Positions 7,235 through 16,662 of a stretch of DNA of 64,000 nucleotides are shown in pieces. The number at the start of each line of letters is the position of its first letter. Position 1 is the stretch's first letter. Under the pieces are notes generated by a model, which searched no databases, was not told the origin of the DNA, and saw only the letters and a list, made by a program, of their open reading frames with translations. The position numbers and the translations under genes are program-made. Source of the stretch: Streptomyces sp. SN-593 (GTDB lineage: Bacteria; Actinomycetota; Actinomycetes; Streptomycetales; Streptomycetaceae); assembly GCF_016756395.1 (NCBI RefSeq), contig NZ_AP018365.1:6576001-6640000 (forward strand), in the 5' to 3' direction.

Positions 7235-9301
7235 GTGTCCAAACTGACCGACCTGCCGAAACGGATCCTGATCGGCCGGGCGTTGCGCAGCGACAGGCTG
7301 GGCGAGACGCTGCTGCCCAAGCGGCTCGCACTTCCGGTCTTCGCCTCCGACCCGCTCTCCTCGGTCGCCTACGCGCCCGGTGAGGTCCTCCTCGTCCTCT
7401 CGATCGCCGGCATCTCCTCCTACCACTTCAGCCCGTGGATCGCGGTCGCGGTGGTGGTGCTGATGTTCACCGTGGTCGCCTCTTACCGGCAGAACGTGCA
7501 CGCCTACCCCTCCGGCGGCGGTGACTACGAGGTCGCCACCACCAACCTGGGGCCGAAGGCCGGACTCACCGTCGCCAGCGCGCTGCTGGTCGACTACGTC
7601 CTCACCGTCGCGGTGTCGGTCGCCTCGGGGATCGAGAACCTGGGTTCCGCGGTGCCGTTCTTCGTCACGCACAAGGTGCTGGGCGCGGTGGGCATGATCG
7701 TGCTGCTGATGCTGATGAACCTGCGCGGGGTGCGGGAGTCCGGCACGATCTTCGCGATCCCGACCTACGCGTTCGTCTTCGGTGTCTTCTGCATGATCGC
7801 GTGGGGCATCGTCAAGATCGCCACCGGACATGACATGAGCGCGCCGACCGCGCACTACACGATCCACGCCGAGTCACCGGGGATCGGCGGGTTCGCGCTG
7901 GTCTTCCTGCTGCTGCGCGCCTTCTCCTCCGGATGCGCCGCGCTCACCGGGGTCGAGGCGATCAGCAACGGCGTGCCGGCGTTCAAGAAGCCCAAGTCGA
8001 AGAACGCCGCCACCACGCTGGCGGCCATGGGCCTGCTCGCGGTCACGATGTTCTGCGGGATCATCGCGCTCGCGATGAACACGCACGTGCGGATGGCCGA
8101 GAACCCGGCCACCGACCTGCTCGACCACGGCAAGCCGCTCGGCAGCCACTACACCCAGGACCCGGTGATCGCGCAGGTCGCCGAGGCGGTCTTCGGACAC
8201 AACTCGATCCCGTTCGTCTTCCTGGCCGCGGTCACCGCGCTGGTGCTCTTCCTGGCCGCGAACACCGCCTACAACGGCTTCCCGGTGCTCGGCTCGATCC
8301 TGGCCCAGGACCGCTACCTGCCCCGGCAACTGCACACCCGCGGCGACCGGCTCGCCTTCTCCAACGGCATCGTGCTGCTCGCCGGCTTCGCCGCCGTGCT
8401 GGTCTACATCTACGGCGCGAACTCCACCCGGCTGATCCAGCTCTACATCGTCGGCGTCTTCGTGTCCTTCACCCTCAGCCAGACCGGCATGGTCCGGCAC
8501 TGGAACCGGCACCTGCGCACCGAGACCGACCCCGCCAAGCGCCGCCACATGCACCGCTCGCGCGCGATCAACACCTTCGGCGCCTTCCTCACCGGCCTGG
8601 TGCTGGTGATCGTGCTGCTCACCAAGTTCACCCACGGCGCGTGGGTCGCGGTGCTCGGCATGGTGGTCTTCTTCGCCACGATGACCGCCATCCGCCGGCA
8701 CTACACCCGCGTCGCCGAGGAGATCGCCGCCGAGGACGAGCCCGGCGACGACTACGTCCGCCCCTCCCGGGTGCACTCCATCGTGCTGGTCTCCAAGCTG
8801 CACAAGCCCACCCTGCGCGCCCTGTCCTACGCCAAGCTGATGCGTTCGGACAGCCTGGAGGCGCTGAGCATCAACGTGGACCCCGAGGACACCAAGGCGC
8901 TCCAGGCCGAGTGGCAGAGCCACGGCATCGACGTGCCGCTGAAGGTCCTCGACTCGCCCTACCGCGAGATCACCCGGCCGATCATCGACTACGTCAAGGG
9001 CCTGCGCCGCGACAGCCCGCGCGACGTGGTGAGCGTGTACATCCCGGAGTACGTGGTCGGCCACTGGTACGAGCACCTGCTGCACAACCAGAGCGCGCTG
9101 CGGCTCAAGGGGCGGCTGCTGTTCAGCCCCGGGGTCATGGTCACCTCGGTGCCCTGGCAGCTCGACTCCTCCGAGGCGGCCCGGGCCAGGGCCCGCCGCC
9201 GCGCCGACTGGAGCGCGCCCGGCTCCATCCGCCGCGGCCCGGTCGGCCCGCCCCGCTCCGACCACCGCGAGCACACGACCCCGGGGGCGGGGCAGAAGTA
9301 G
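7235..9301 (+). CDS. APC-superfamily permease, KimA (YdaO)-like potassium transporter
   Basis: A 688-residue membrane protein with about 12 helices in residues 25-480 and a cytosolic C-terminal domain of about 200 residues. Segments LPVFASDPLSSVAYAPGE, AYPSGGGDYEVATTNLGPK, LLVDYVLTVAVSV, AFSSGCAALTGVEAISN and GDRLAFSNGI match the KimA/YdaO group of high-affinity K+/H+ symporters rather than amino-acid permeases. KimA is inhibited by c-di-AMP in Bacillus; whether that holds here is not visible. The divergent TrkA pair supports a potassium role. GTG start. Confidence 0.87.
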   Translation: MSKLTDLPKRILIGRALRSDRLGETLLPKRLALPVFASDPLSSVAYAPGEVLLVLSIAGISSYHFSPWIAVAVVVLMFTVVASYRQNVHAYPSGGGDYEVATTNLGPKAGLTVASALLVDYVLTVAVSVASGIENLGSAVPFFVTHKVLGAVGMIVLLMLMNLRGVRESGTIFAIPTYAFVFGVFCMIAWGIVKIATGHDMSAPTAHYTIHAESPGIGGFALVFLLLRAFSSGCAALTGVEAISNGVPAFKKPKSKNAATTLAAMGLLAVTMFCGIIALAMNTHVRMAENPATDLLDHGKPLGSHYTQDPVIAQVAEAVFGHNSIPFVFLAAVTALVLFLAANTAYNGFPVLGSILAQDRYLPRQLHTRGDRLAFSNGIVLLAGFAAVLVYIYGANSTRLIQLYIVGVFVSFTLSQTGMVRHWNRHLRTETDPAKRRHMHRSRAINTFGAFLTGLVLVIVLLTKFTHGAWVAVLGMVVFFATMTAIRRHYTRVAEEIAAEDEPGDDYVRPSRVHSIVLVSKLHKPTLRALSYAKLMRSDSLEALSINVDPEDTKALQAEWQSHGIDVPLKVLDSPYREITRPIIDYVKGLRRDSPRDVVSVYIPEYVVGHWYEHLLHNQSALRLKGRLLFSPGVMVTSVPWQLDSSEAARARARRRADWSAPGSIRRGPVGPPRSDHREHTTPGAGQK

Positions 9302-9516
9302 CGGCGGCCGGCGGGCCCGCCCCTGTTCGCGGGCGGTCGGGCGGACGGGGGCGCCCACCGTTCGCGGCGGTCGGGCGCAGGCGCGCGCCCACGTAGACTG
9401 GGCGGTCGCCGTCCGCCCGACCGCCGGGCCCGGGGCGCCATGCCGTCCGGACCTCCCACCCGCCACGCCGTCCGGCCCCCACTCGCCACGCCGTCCACCC
9501 CAGGAGCAGCGCCGCC

Positions 9517-10872
9517 ATGCAGACCGATTCCGTCCCCTCGCTGGTCGGCCACGAGTTCGAGGTCGAGGTCGGGCCGGTCGCGCACGGCGGCCACTGCGTG
9601 GCCCGCACCGAGGCCGGGCAGGTGCTCTTCGTCCGGCACACGCTGCCCGGTGAGCGGGTCGTCGCCCGCGTCACCGAGGGCGACCGGGACGCCCGCTTCC
9701 TGCGCGCCGACGCCGTGCGCGTCCTCCAGCCGGCCAAGGACCGCGTCGAGCCGCCGTGCCCGTTCTCCGGGCCGGGCCGCTGCGGCGGCTGCGACTGGCA
9801 GCACGCCACGCCCGGCGCCCAGCGCCGGCTGAAGGCCGCGGTGCTCACCGAGCAGCTCGCCCGGCTGGCGGGGCTGACCCCGCAGGAGGCTGGCTGGGAC
9901 GGCACCGTCGCCCCCGCGCCCGGGGACAAGGTCGGCCAGGCCGACCTGGACGCGGGCGCCTCGCCGGTGCCGGCCTGGCGCACCCGCGTGCAGTACGCCA
10001 TCGACCCCGAGGGCCGGGCCGGGCTGCGCAAGCACCGCTCGCACGACGTCGAGGTGGTCGACCACTGCCTGATCGCCGCGCCCGGTGTCACGGAACTCGG
10101 CGTCGAGGCCCGTACCTGGCCGCAGATCGCCACGGTCGAGGCGATCGCGGCCACCGGCTCGCACGACCGCCAGGTGGTGCTCACCCCGCGGCCCGGCGGC
10201 CGGCTGCCGATCGTCGAACTGGACCGGCCGGTGTCCGTGCAGCGGATCGGCGAGCGCGACCACGCCGTGCACCGGGTGCACGGCCGCCCGTTCGTGCGCG
10301 AGCGCGCCGCCGGCCGCACCTGGCGGGTCGGCGACGGCGGCTTCTGGCAGGTGCACCCGAAGGCCGCCGACATCCTGGTGGAGGCGGTCATGCAGGGACT
10401 GATGCCGCGCAAGGGGGACATGGCGCTCGACCTGTACTGCGGGGTCGGCCTCTTCGCCGGCGCGCTCGCCGAGCGGGTCGGCGAGCGCGGCGCGGTGCTC
10501 GGCGTGGAGTCGGCCAAGCGCGCGGTGGAGGACGCCCGGCACAACCTCCAGGACCTGGACCGGGTGAGGATCGAGCAGGGCAAGGTCGAGCAGGTGCTGC
10601 CCCGTACCGGCATCACCGAGGCGGACCTGGTGGTCCTCGACCCGCCGCGGGCCGGCGCCGGCCGTGACACCGTCCGGCGGATCGCCGCGCTCGACGCCCG
10701 GCGGATCGCCTACGTGGCCTGCGACCCCGCCGCGCTGGCCCGGGACCTGGCGTGGTTCGCGGAGGAGGGCTACCGCCCGCTGCGGCTGCTGGCCTTCGAC
10801 CTCTTCCCGTACACCCACCACATGGAGTGCGTGGCGATCCTCGAACCGGCCACAAGGGCCGCGGGCGCCTGA
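9517..10872 (+). CDS. TRAM-domain class I SAM RNA methyltransferase (RumA/TrmA family)
   Basis: A 451-residue enzyme predicted to make 5-methyluridine in rRNA or tRNA. It has an N-terminal TRAM domain (about 8-68, EVEVGPVAHGGHCVAR), a four-cysteine cluster site (PPCPFSGPGRCGGCDWQH region) for [4Fe-4S], the SAM motif LDLYCGVGLFAGALAERVG, the motif VVLDPPRAG, and VACDPAALARDL where the Cys is the nucleophile. Start is the ATG 7 bases after AGGAG. Whether the target is U1939, U747 or U54 equivalent cannot be decided here. Confidence 0.93.
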   Translation: MQTDSVPSLVGHEFEVEVGPVAHGGHCVARTEAGQVLFVRHTLPGERVVARVTEGDRDARFLRADAVRVLQPAKDRVEPPCPFSGPGRCGGCDWQHATPGAQRRLKAAVLTEQLARLAGLTPQEAGWDGTVAPAPGDKVGQADLDAGASPVPAWRTRVQYAIDPEGRAGLRKHRSHDVEVVDHCLIAAPGVTELGVEARTWPQIATVEAIAATGSHDRQVVLTPRPGGRLPIVELDRPVSVQRIGERDHAVHRVHGRPFVRERAAGRTWRVGDGGFWQVHPKAADILVEAVMQGLMPRKGDMALDLYCGVGLFAGALAERVGERGAVLGVESAKRAVEDARHNLQDLDRVRIEQGKVEQVLPRTGITEADLVVLDPPRAGAGRDTVRRIAALDARRIAYVACDPAALARDLAWFAEEGYRPLRLLAFDLFPYTHHMECVAILEPATRAAGA

Positions 10873-10898
10873 CCCGCGGGTTCGAGTGGCTCGCGGTG

Positions 10899-10921
10899 CA
10901 CGGGGGCGCCGTGCCCCCGTG
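10899..10921 (+). terminator. Hairpin terminator after the RNA methyltransferase gene
   Basis: A perfect 9-bp stem, CACGGGGGC with GCCCCCGTG, and a 5-base loop, 26 bases after the stop codon. Confidence 0.7.
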
Positions 10922-11169
10922 TTCCCTTGGCGCGGAGCGTTCGTCATCCGGCAGGGCATCCACCTCGCGGCCGTGGCCCGTCGCGTCCGGGACGAGCCCC
11001 TCGTCTCCCGCACCTTCGAGAGGGCCGGCCGTACCCCGGTAAACGCGGGGTGCGCGACGCCGTTGCCGACGCCGTATTCCGCGAGACCGGGGTCGGAACC
11101 TTCCGTGCGGTGCGTCCGCTGGGTCGCCATAAGGCGTTCAGGGTGCTTCCCGATGACCTGCCCGTCTGA
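10922..11169 (+). other. Gap with possible gene remnant
   Basis: The roughly 310 bases between the methyltransferase and the MFS gene hold no intact gene. Two adjacent plus-strand frames read protein-like: one gives FVIRQGIHLAAVARRV and VSRTFERAGRTPVN, then about base 11040 the next frame gives RDAVADAVFRETGVGTFR and ends at a TGA (11167-11169). A single frameshift would join them into one approximately 80-residue tail, so this may be a decayed gene. I recognise no family. Confidence 0.2.
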
Positions 11170-11184
11170 AGCCGGCAGTGCCGG

Positions 11185-12795
11185 TCAACTCCGGCTGCCC
11201 GACGCCCCGGACGCGAAGCCCACCGAGCGGGCCCGCCGGGAGTGCAGTCCGAGCATGCCCACGGCGGTCAGCACCGCGGCGACGGCGGCGGCCACGGCGC
11301 ACACCAGGAACGCGGTGCCGAAGCCGTTCCCCAGGGCGCGCAGGGCGACGTCGTGGGCGGCGGCGCCCGGAGCGCCGGCCGGCAGGCTGTCGACGGCGAC
11401 CGCCCCGCCCGCCGCGGCGACCTCACGGGCCGCGGCGAGCTGGCCGGGCGGCAGGCCCGCGCCGGACAGGTGCCGGGCGAACGCCGACCCCGCGGTGCTG
11501 AGGGCGACGGCGCCCACGACGACGGGCCCGAGGGCGAAGCCGAGGTCGCGGAGCATGTTGGTGGTGGCGCTGGCCATGCCCGCGAGGTGACCGGGGACGC
11601 TGTCCAGGGCGACGGCCGTCACCGAACTGACGGTCAGGGCGAAGCCGACGCCGATCAGCAGGTCGGGGGCCACGAACCCGCCGAGGCCCGGGTCGTGGAC
11701 GTCCAACCGGGAACACAGCGCGCAGCCGACCGCCGTCAGCGCGAACCCGAAGGTCAGCAGCGAGGACGCGGCGACGTGGTGGAGGAGCCGGGAGACCGCG
11801 GGGATGAGCAGGAAGGCCGGGCCCTGGAGGAGCAGGAAGGGGACCGCGACCCGGAGCGGCGCCTGGTGCTGCACCGGGCCCAGCCACATGCTCGTCGAGA
11901 AGCAGGCGCCGAGGAAGGCGAGCATGCCGATGACCGCGGCGGCCGACGACACGGTGAAGGCCCGGTTGCGGAACAGCCGCAGGTCGAGGATCGGTGAGCC
12001 GGCCCGCAGCTCCACCAGGACGAAGCCGGCGAGGAAGCAGCCGCCGAGCGCGAACGCCAGCACCACCGGGAGAGCGGTCCAGCCCGACTCCGGGCCCTGC
12101 ACGGCGCCGTACAGCGCCAGGACGAGACCGGCGGCGAAGGTGATCTGGCCGGGCACGTCGAACCTGCGGCCCTGCGGGGCCCGCGACTCCGCGGCCACCG
12201 CGCGGGTCAGGGCCGCGCTGGCCAGCGCGAGCGCGACCAGGACCCAGAAGGAGCCGCGCCACGACCCGACCCCGGCGAACACGCCGCCGAGCACGGGGGA
12301 GACGGCGGCGCCCGCGGACAGGCAGCCGCTCCACAGCGCCACCGCGTGCGCCCGCTCCCGTGCGCCGCGGGTCACGGAGGTGAGCGCGGTGAGGGAGCCG
12401 GGGAACATGGCGCCGGCCCCCAGCCCGTTGAGCGCGGTGCCGGCCCACAGCACCTGCACGGTGGGCGCGAGCGCGGCCACCGCGCTGCCCGCGGCGACAA
12501 GGATCGTGCCGGCCACGACGAGCCGGCGCCGGCCCAACAGGTCGCCGAGGACGCCGAAGGAGAACTCGAAGCAGACCACCGCGATCATGAACGCCGCCGT
12601 GACCCAGGTGAGCTGGGAGCCGTGGGTGCCCAGATCCTGCTGGAGCAGACCGTTCAGCGAGGCCGGCAGCGCGTTCGCGACCTGGGCCACGAAGACGGCG
12701 CCGCAGGCGGCAGCCAGTGTTCCCGCGTAGCCCGGTGTCCGGGCGGCCCCCGCGGTCGGGGCCTGGGACGCCGTCGTCCCGTTGTCGAGCGTCAT
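11185..12795 (-). CDS. MFS transporter, DHA2-type 14-helix
   Basis: A 536-residue major-facilitator protein with about 14 hydrophobic helices and the loop 2-3 motif GVLGDLLGRRR. It is of the EmrB/QacA drug:H+ antiporter type. Lying next to the IclR regulator and the gentisate operon, it may instead move 3-hydroxybenzoate, gentisate or related aromatics; this is inference from context only. A 230-base spacer upstream contains operator-like sequences at 12936-12996. The C-terminus is basic and serine-rich. Confidence 0.85.
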   Translation of the reverse strand: MTLDNGTTASQAPTAGAARTPGYAGTLAAACGAVFVAQVANALPASLNGLLQQDLGTHGSQLTWVTAAFMIAVVCFEFSFGVLGDLLGRRRLVVAGTILVAAGSAVAALAPTVQVLWAGTALNGLGAGAMFPGSLTALTSVTRGARERAHAVALWSGCLSAGAAVSPVLGGVFAGVGSWRGSFWVLVALALASAALTRAVAAESRAPQGRRFDVPGQITFAAGLVLALYGAVQGPESGWTALPVVLAFALGGCFLAGFVLVELRAGSPILDLRLFRNRAFTVSSAAAVIGMLAFLGACFSTSMWLGPVQHQAPLRVAVPFLLLQGPAFLLIPAVSRLLHHVAASSLLTFGFALTAVGCALCSRLDVHDPGLGGFVAPDLLIGVGFALTVSSVTAVALDSVPGHLAGMASATTNMLRDLGFALGPVVVGAVALSTAGSAFARHLSGAGLPPGQLAAAREVAAAGGAVAVDSLPAGAPGAAAHDVALRALGNGFGTAFLVCAVAAAVAAVLTAVGMLGLHSRRARSVGFASGASGSRS

Positions 12796-12935
12796 TGCTG
12801 TTCTCCCTGGCTGGGAAGGAAGGCGCCCCGGGCGCCGGGGAGCACCGGGAGCGGGGAAGGGCGCGGCGGCACGTACGCGGTGCGATGGGGACAGCGCGTG
12901 CGCGAGCCGGGCGCGATGCCGTGGAGAATGACACT

Positions 12936-12996
12936 CGCTTTACGTCACGTCAATGATGTAGTCGTAACATCCGCTCGATTTATGTTTCGTCAAGAC
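12936..12996. promoter_or_regulatory. Operator-like repeats upstream of the MFS gene
   Basis: This AT-richer patch contains a sequence at 12936-12956 with core TTTACGTCACGTCAATGA. A looser copy lies 40 bp further at 12976-12996 (ATTTATGTTTCGTCAAG). The first copy matches, at 18 of 21 positions, the reverse strand of the palindromic site in front of the phosphotriesterase operon (20328-20348), suggesting one regulator for both. It lies about 140 bases before the MFS start. Confidence 0.45.
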
Positions 12997-13025
12997 TTAT
13001 TCTTCCGACGTCGTACGGCCCGGGT

Positions 13026-13802
13026 TCAGCGCTGTGCGGCGAGGTCGCCCTCCAGCGCGCGGGCCGCCGCGTTCAGGGCCGTGACCAGGGTCTGGAGGTG
13101 CCGCGGGTCGTAGCGCACGCCGGGCATGGACGCCGACAGTCCGGCCAGCGCGGTGCCGTCCGCGTCCCGCACCGTCACGCCGACGGCGACCAGACCCCGC
13201 TCGGACCGCTCCTTGTTGACGGCGAAGCCGTTGCGCCGCAGCCGCCGCAACTCGGTGCGCAGACGGGCGAGGTCCGGGCGGTCGGCGGGGCGGTCGCGGT
13301 AGCGCTCGGCGGCGTACACCGCGTCCAGTTCCCCGTCCGGGAGGTCGGCGAGCAGGAGCAGTCCGGCCGTGGTGCGGTGCGCCGGGAACACCATGCCCTC
13401 CCGGGAGCCGACCCGCAGCGCCTGCCGGCACTCGACGCTGGCGATGAAGCGGGCCGTGTCCCCGGTGCGCACGATGAGGTTCGCCGTCTCGTCCAGCAGG
13501 TCCACCAGCCGGCGCAGGTGGGGCAGGGCCGCCGCGCGCAGCCGCGAGACCAGGGACTGCGAGTGCGCGGCGAGCTCCAGCACCGGGCCCGCACGGTAGA
13601 CGCGGTCCTCGTCCTGCACGGCGAAGTCCCGGTAGACCAGCATCGCCAGTACCCGGTGGGCGGTGGACCGCGCGACGCCGAGCCGCTCGGCGATCCGGGA
13701 GACCGTCGCGCCGCCCTCCATCTGCAGGATGGTCGCCGCCCGCAGCGCGTGGTCGATGCTGGCGATCGGGTAGGGCGGCGGTGTCTTGAGCGGCTTGTCC
13801 AT
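13026..13802 (-). CDS. IclR-family transcriptional regulator
   Basis: A 258-residue regulator with an N-terminal winged HTH (SIDHALRAATILQMEGG, then RIAERLGVARSTAHRVLAML, about 17-70) and an IclR effector domain (about 85-250) with typical TTAGLLLLADLPD and SERGLVAVGVTVRD segments. It starts at the ATG of MDKPLKTPPP. It is divergent from the gentisate operon across about 210 bases and so is the likely local regulator of aromatic degradation, by analogy with IclR proteins of other catabolic operons. Confidence 0.9.
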   Translation of the reverse strand: MDKPLKTPPPYPIASIDHALRAATILQMEGGATVSRIAERLGVARSTAHRVLAMLVYRDFAVQDEDRVYRAGPVLELAAHSQSLVSRLRAAALPHLRRLVDLLDETANLIVRTGDTARFIASVECRQALRVGSREGMVFPAHRTTAGLLLLADLPDGELDAVYAAERYRDRPADRPDLARLRTELRRLRRNGFAVNKERSERGLVAVGVTVRDADGTALAGLSASMPGVRYDPRHLQTLVTALNAAARALEGDLAAQR

Positions 13803-13952
13803 GCCGGGGCCTTTCCGTTCTGGCGTGGGTCTGCGGTCGGTCTGCGGTCGGCTTGCGCTGGTGCCGACGCGGGGCCGGCGCGGATCGGGCACGGGTCCGG
13901 CGCGGCTCCGGCGCGCGTCCGGGGCAAGGGGCCCGGGGTGGGCGTTCCCGGG

Positions 13953-13978
13953 GTTCCGTTCTGCTCTCCAGAATCCCC
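13953..13978. promoter_or_regulatory. Inverted repeat in the iclR/gentisate divergent promoter
   Basis: TTCTG and CAGAA (13959-13963, 13969-13973) flank a 5-base spacer, and outer GGGG/CCCC bases extend the symmetry loosely. The site is 41 bases before the gentisate dioxygenase start and is a candidate IclR operator. Confidence 0.35.
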
Positions 13979-14013
13979 ATGTTCTCCCATCGGACACGGC
14001 GCACGCTGATGCC

Positions 14014-15174
14014 GTGACTGAGACCTTCCTCGCCCAAGACACCGCCACGGGTTCCCCGGTCCGGCTCCAGGCCGTCGCCGGGCCCGGGCAGCCCGAGGTC
14101 ACCCCGGCGCTCGAAGAGCTCTACCGCGGCTTCGAGCGGGAACTGCTCGTCCCGCTGTGGACCGAGATCGGCGACCTGATGCCGGCGCACCCGCGCTCGC
14201 GCGCCGTGCCGCACGTGTGGCGCTGGCAGACGCTGCGGCAACTGGCCGCCCGCGCCGGCGACCTGGTCCCGGTCGGCCGCGGCGGCGAGCGCCGGGCCAT
14301 CGCGCTGGCCAACCCCTCCCTCGGCGGCAGGCCCTTCGCCACACCGACGCTGTGGGCCGCCATCCAGTACCTCATGCCCGGTGAGGACGCCCCGGAGCAC
14401 CGCCATACCCAGCACGCCTTCCGCTTCGTCGTCGAGGGCTCGGGCGTGTGGACGGTCGTCGGCGGCGACCCGGTGCCGATGAACCGCGGCGACTTCCTCC
14501 CGCAGGCCGGCTGGAACTGGCACGCGCACCACAACGCCACCTCCGAGCCGATGGCGTGGATCGACGGCCTGGACATCCCGTTCCAGCACGCCACCGAGGC
14601 CCAGTTCTTCGAGTTCGGCCGCGACGGGATCGGCGACGCCGAACGCGTCACGCCCCGCAGGTCGCGCTCCGAGCGGCTGTGGGGACACCCCGGGCTGCGC
14701 CCGCTGGCCGCCACCCCGGCGCCGTACGGCAGCCCCCTGCTGTCGTACAAGTGGGAGCACACCGAGGCCGCCCTCCGCGACCAGCTCCGGCTGGAGCGGG
14801 AGGGGTTCGGCGGCACCGTGGAGCCCGGCCACGCCGCGGTGCGCTACACCAGTCCCCACGACGGCTCCGACGTCCTGCCGACCGTGCGCGCCGAGTTCCA
14901 CCGCGTCGCGCGCGGCGTCGAGACCGCGCCGGTGCGCGAGACGGGGTCGTCCGTCTACCAGGTCTTCGACGGCTCCGGCGTGGTGACGATCGGCGACGCG
15001 TCCTGGACGGTGACCCGCGGCGACCTGTTCGCCGTCCCGTCCTGGCAGCCGTTCACCGCCAGGTCCGAGGCCGGCGCCACCGACTCCGACGGCGGGGCCC
15101 TGGACCTCTTCCGCTTCTCCGACGCGCCCGTCTTCGAGGCGCTCGGGCTCCACCGCACCCGGAAGGACACCTGA
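14014..15174 (+). CDS. Gentisate 1,2-dioxygenase
   Basis: Opens the ring of gentisate (2,5-dihydroxybenzoate) between C1 and C2 with O2, giving maleylpyruvate. The 386-residue bicupin has the first-domain metal-binding run PEHRHTQHAFRFVVEG (His129 and His131) and the later NWHAHHN, plus the family segment EPMAWIDGLDIP; the second cupin (about 290-380) has lost histidines, as is normal for this family. GTG start of VTETFLAQDT. It is first in an operon with fumarylpyruvate hydrolase and maleylpyruvate isomerase, which fixes the substrate. Confidence 0.92.
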   Translation: MTETFLAQDTATGSPVRLQAVAGPGQPEVTPALEELYRGFERELLVPLWTEIGDLMPAHPRSRAVPHVWRWQTLRQLAARAGDLVPVGRGGERRAIALANPSLGGRPFATPTLWAAIQYLMPGEDAPEHRHTQHAFRFVVEGSGVWTVVGGDPVPMNRGDFLPQAGWNWHAHHNATSEPMAWIDGLDIPFQHATEAQFFEFGRDGIGDAERVTPRRSRSERLWGHPGLRPLAATPAPYGSPLLSYKWEHTEAALRDQLRLEREGFGGTVEPGHAAVRYTSPHDGSDVLPTVRAEFHRVARGVETAPVRETGSSVYQVFDGSGVVTIGDASWTVTRGDLFAVPSWQPFTARSEAGATDSDGGALDLFRFSDAPVFEALGLHRTRKDT

Positions 15175-15176
15175 CC

Positions 15177-16004
15177 ATGAAGCTCGCCACCCTCCGCACC
15201 ACCGGCGGCACCAGAGCGGTCCGCCGGGACGGCGACCTCCTGGTCGACCTCGGGTACCCCGACCTGGGCGCGCTGCTCGCCGAGCCCGACTGGCAGGACC
15301 GGGCCGCCACGGCCGCCGGCCCGGCGCACCCCGTCGAGGGCGCCGACTTCGCGCCGGTGGTGCCCGCCCCGTCCAAGGTCGTCTGCGTCGGGCACAACTA
15401 CACCGACCACATCAAGGAGATGGGCCGGGACCTGCCGCAGTACCCCACCCTCTTCCCGAAGTTCGCCGACACCCTCCTCGGCGCCGGCGACGCCATCGTG
15501 AAGCCGCCCGAGACCGAGGCGCTCGACTGGGAGGTCGAACTGGCCCTCGTGATCGGCAGGGAGGTGCGCCGCGCCGACGAGCGGCAGGCCGCCGAGGCCA
15601 TCGCCGGCTTCACGGTGATGAACGACATCTCGGTGCGCGACTGGCAGTTCCGCACCGTCGAGTGGACCCAGGGGAAGATCTGGCAGGCGTCCACGCCGGT
15701 CGGCCCCTACGTCGTCACCCCCGACGAGGTCGGCGGCGTGCGCCCCTCGCTCCAGGTCACCACGACCGTGGACGGGCAGGTCATGCAGCGGGACGACACC
15801 GGCACGCTGCTGTTCGACCCGGTGTTCCTGGTGCGCTACATCTCGACCGTGACCACCCTGCGCCCCGGCGACATCATCGCCACCGGCACCCCGGCCGGCG
15901 TCGGCAACGCCCGCGAACCGAAGGTCTTCCTGCGTCCGGGCAGCACCGTGGTCACCGAGATCTCCGGCCTGGGCGCCTGCGTGAACACGGTGGCCGGCGC
16001 ATGA
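15177..16004 (+). CDS. Fumarylacetoacetate hydrolase family protein, probable fumarylpyruvate hydrolase
   Basis: A 275-residue FAH-fold hydrolase predicted to split fumarylpyruvate into fumarate and pyruvate, the last step of the gentisate pathway. The N-terminal FAH_N-like region is followed by the catalytic domain with KVVCVGHNYTDHIKEMG, the divalent-metal ligands in LDWEVELALVIG and FTVMNDISVRD, and the IATGTPAGVG loop. It starts 2 bases after the dioxygenase stop and overlaps the isomerase start by 4 bases. Confidence 0.92.
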   Translation: MKLATLRTTGGTRAVRRDGDLLVDLGYPDLGALLAEPDWQDRAATAAGPAHPVEGADFAPVVPAPSKVVCVGHNYTDHIKEMGRDLPQYPTLFPKFADTLLGAGDAIVKPPETEALDWEVELALVIGREVRRADERQAAEAIAGFTVMNDISVRDWQFRTVEWTQGKIWQASTPVGPYVVTPDEVGGVRPSLQVTTTVDGQVMQRDDTGTLLFDPVFLVRYISTVTTLRPGDIIATGTPAGVGNAREPKVFLRPGSTVVTEISGLGACVNTVAGA

Positions 16005-16651
16005 CCGGCGCCGCACGGCCCCTCGCCGACGCACGGACCCTCGTCGACGCACGCGCCTGGAGCGCCGCGGGCACGCGACTGCTCCTGGCCGCCGTCGCGG
16101 ACCTCGACGACGACGGGTTCTCGGCCGCCAGCGCGCTGCCCGGGTGGACCCGCAAGCACCTCGCCGCACACGTCGCCGCGAACGCCGACGCCCTGGGCAA
16201 CCTCGTGCGCTGGGCGGCCACCGGCGAGCGCACCCCGATGTACGCCTCCGCCGAGGAGCGCGCCGCCGGCATCGCCAGAGGCCCCGGTCTGACGCCCGAC
16301 GAACTGCGCGCCTGGCTGGCCGGCTCCGCGCACCGGCTGGACGCGGGACTCGACGCGCTCACCGGCGAGCAGTGGCGGCGCCGGGTGGTCACCGCCCAGG
16401 GGCGTACCGTCCCGGCCACCGAACTGCCGTGGATGCGCGCCCGCGAGGTGTGCGTGCACGCCGCCGACCTCGGGACGGGCCCTTCGTTCGCCGACCTGCC
16501 GGACGGATTCCTGGCGGCGCTGGTCGACGAGATCCGCGACCGGCGCGCGCCGGTCGCCCTGCCGGACGGGCCGCTGCCCCAGGTCGCGGCCTGGCTGGCC
16601 GGCCGTCCGCACACCCTCGCCGGAGCCCCCGAGCTGGGCCCGTGGCTGTGA
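16001..16651 (+). CDS. Mycothiol-dependent maleylpyruvate isomerase
   Basis: Isomerises maleylpyruvate to fumarylpyruvate using mycothiol. The 216-residue DinB-like four-helix protein has the conserved GWTRKHLAAHVAANADAL helix (metal His) and REVCVHAADLGTG (Glu and His ligands), the arrangement of the Corynebacterium glutamicum enzyme. Mycothiol dependence fits an actinomycete host. ATG start in a 4-base overlap with the preceding hydrolase gene. Confidence 0.92.
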   Translation: MTGAARPLADARTLVDARAWSAAGTRLLLAAVADLDDDGFSAASALPGWTRKHLAAHVAANADALGNLVRWAATGERTPMYASAEERAAGIARGPGLTPDELRAWLAGSAHRLDAGLDALTGEQWRRRVVTAQGRTVPATELPWMRAREVCVHAADLGTGPSFADLPDGFLAALVDEIRDRRAPVALPDGPLPQVAAWLAGRPHTLAGAPELGPWL

Positions 16652-16662
16652 GGAGCCGAGCG

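Noticed and set aside
10922..11169. Small protein-coding gene after the RNA methyltransferase
   Set aside because: No single frame has both a start with a ribosome site and a protein-like sequence throughout; kept only as a possible remnant.
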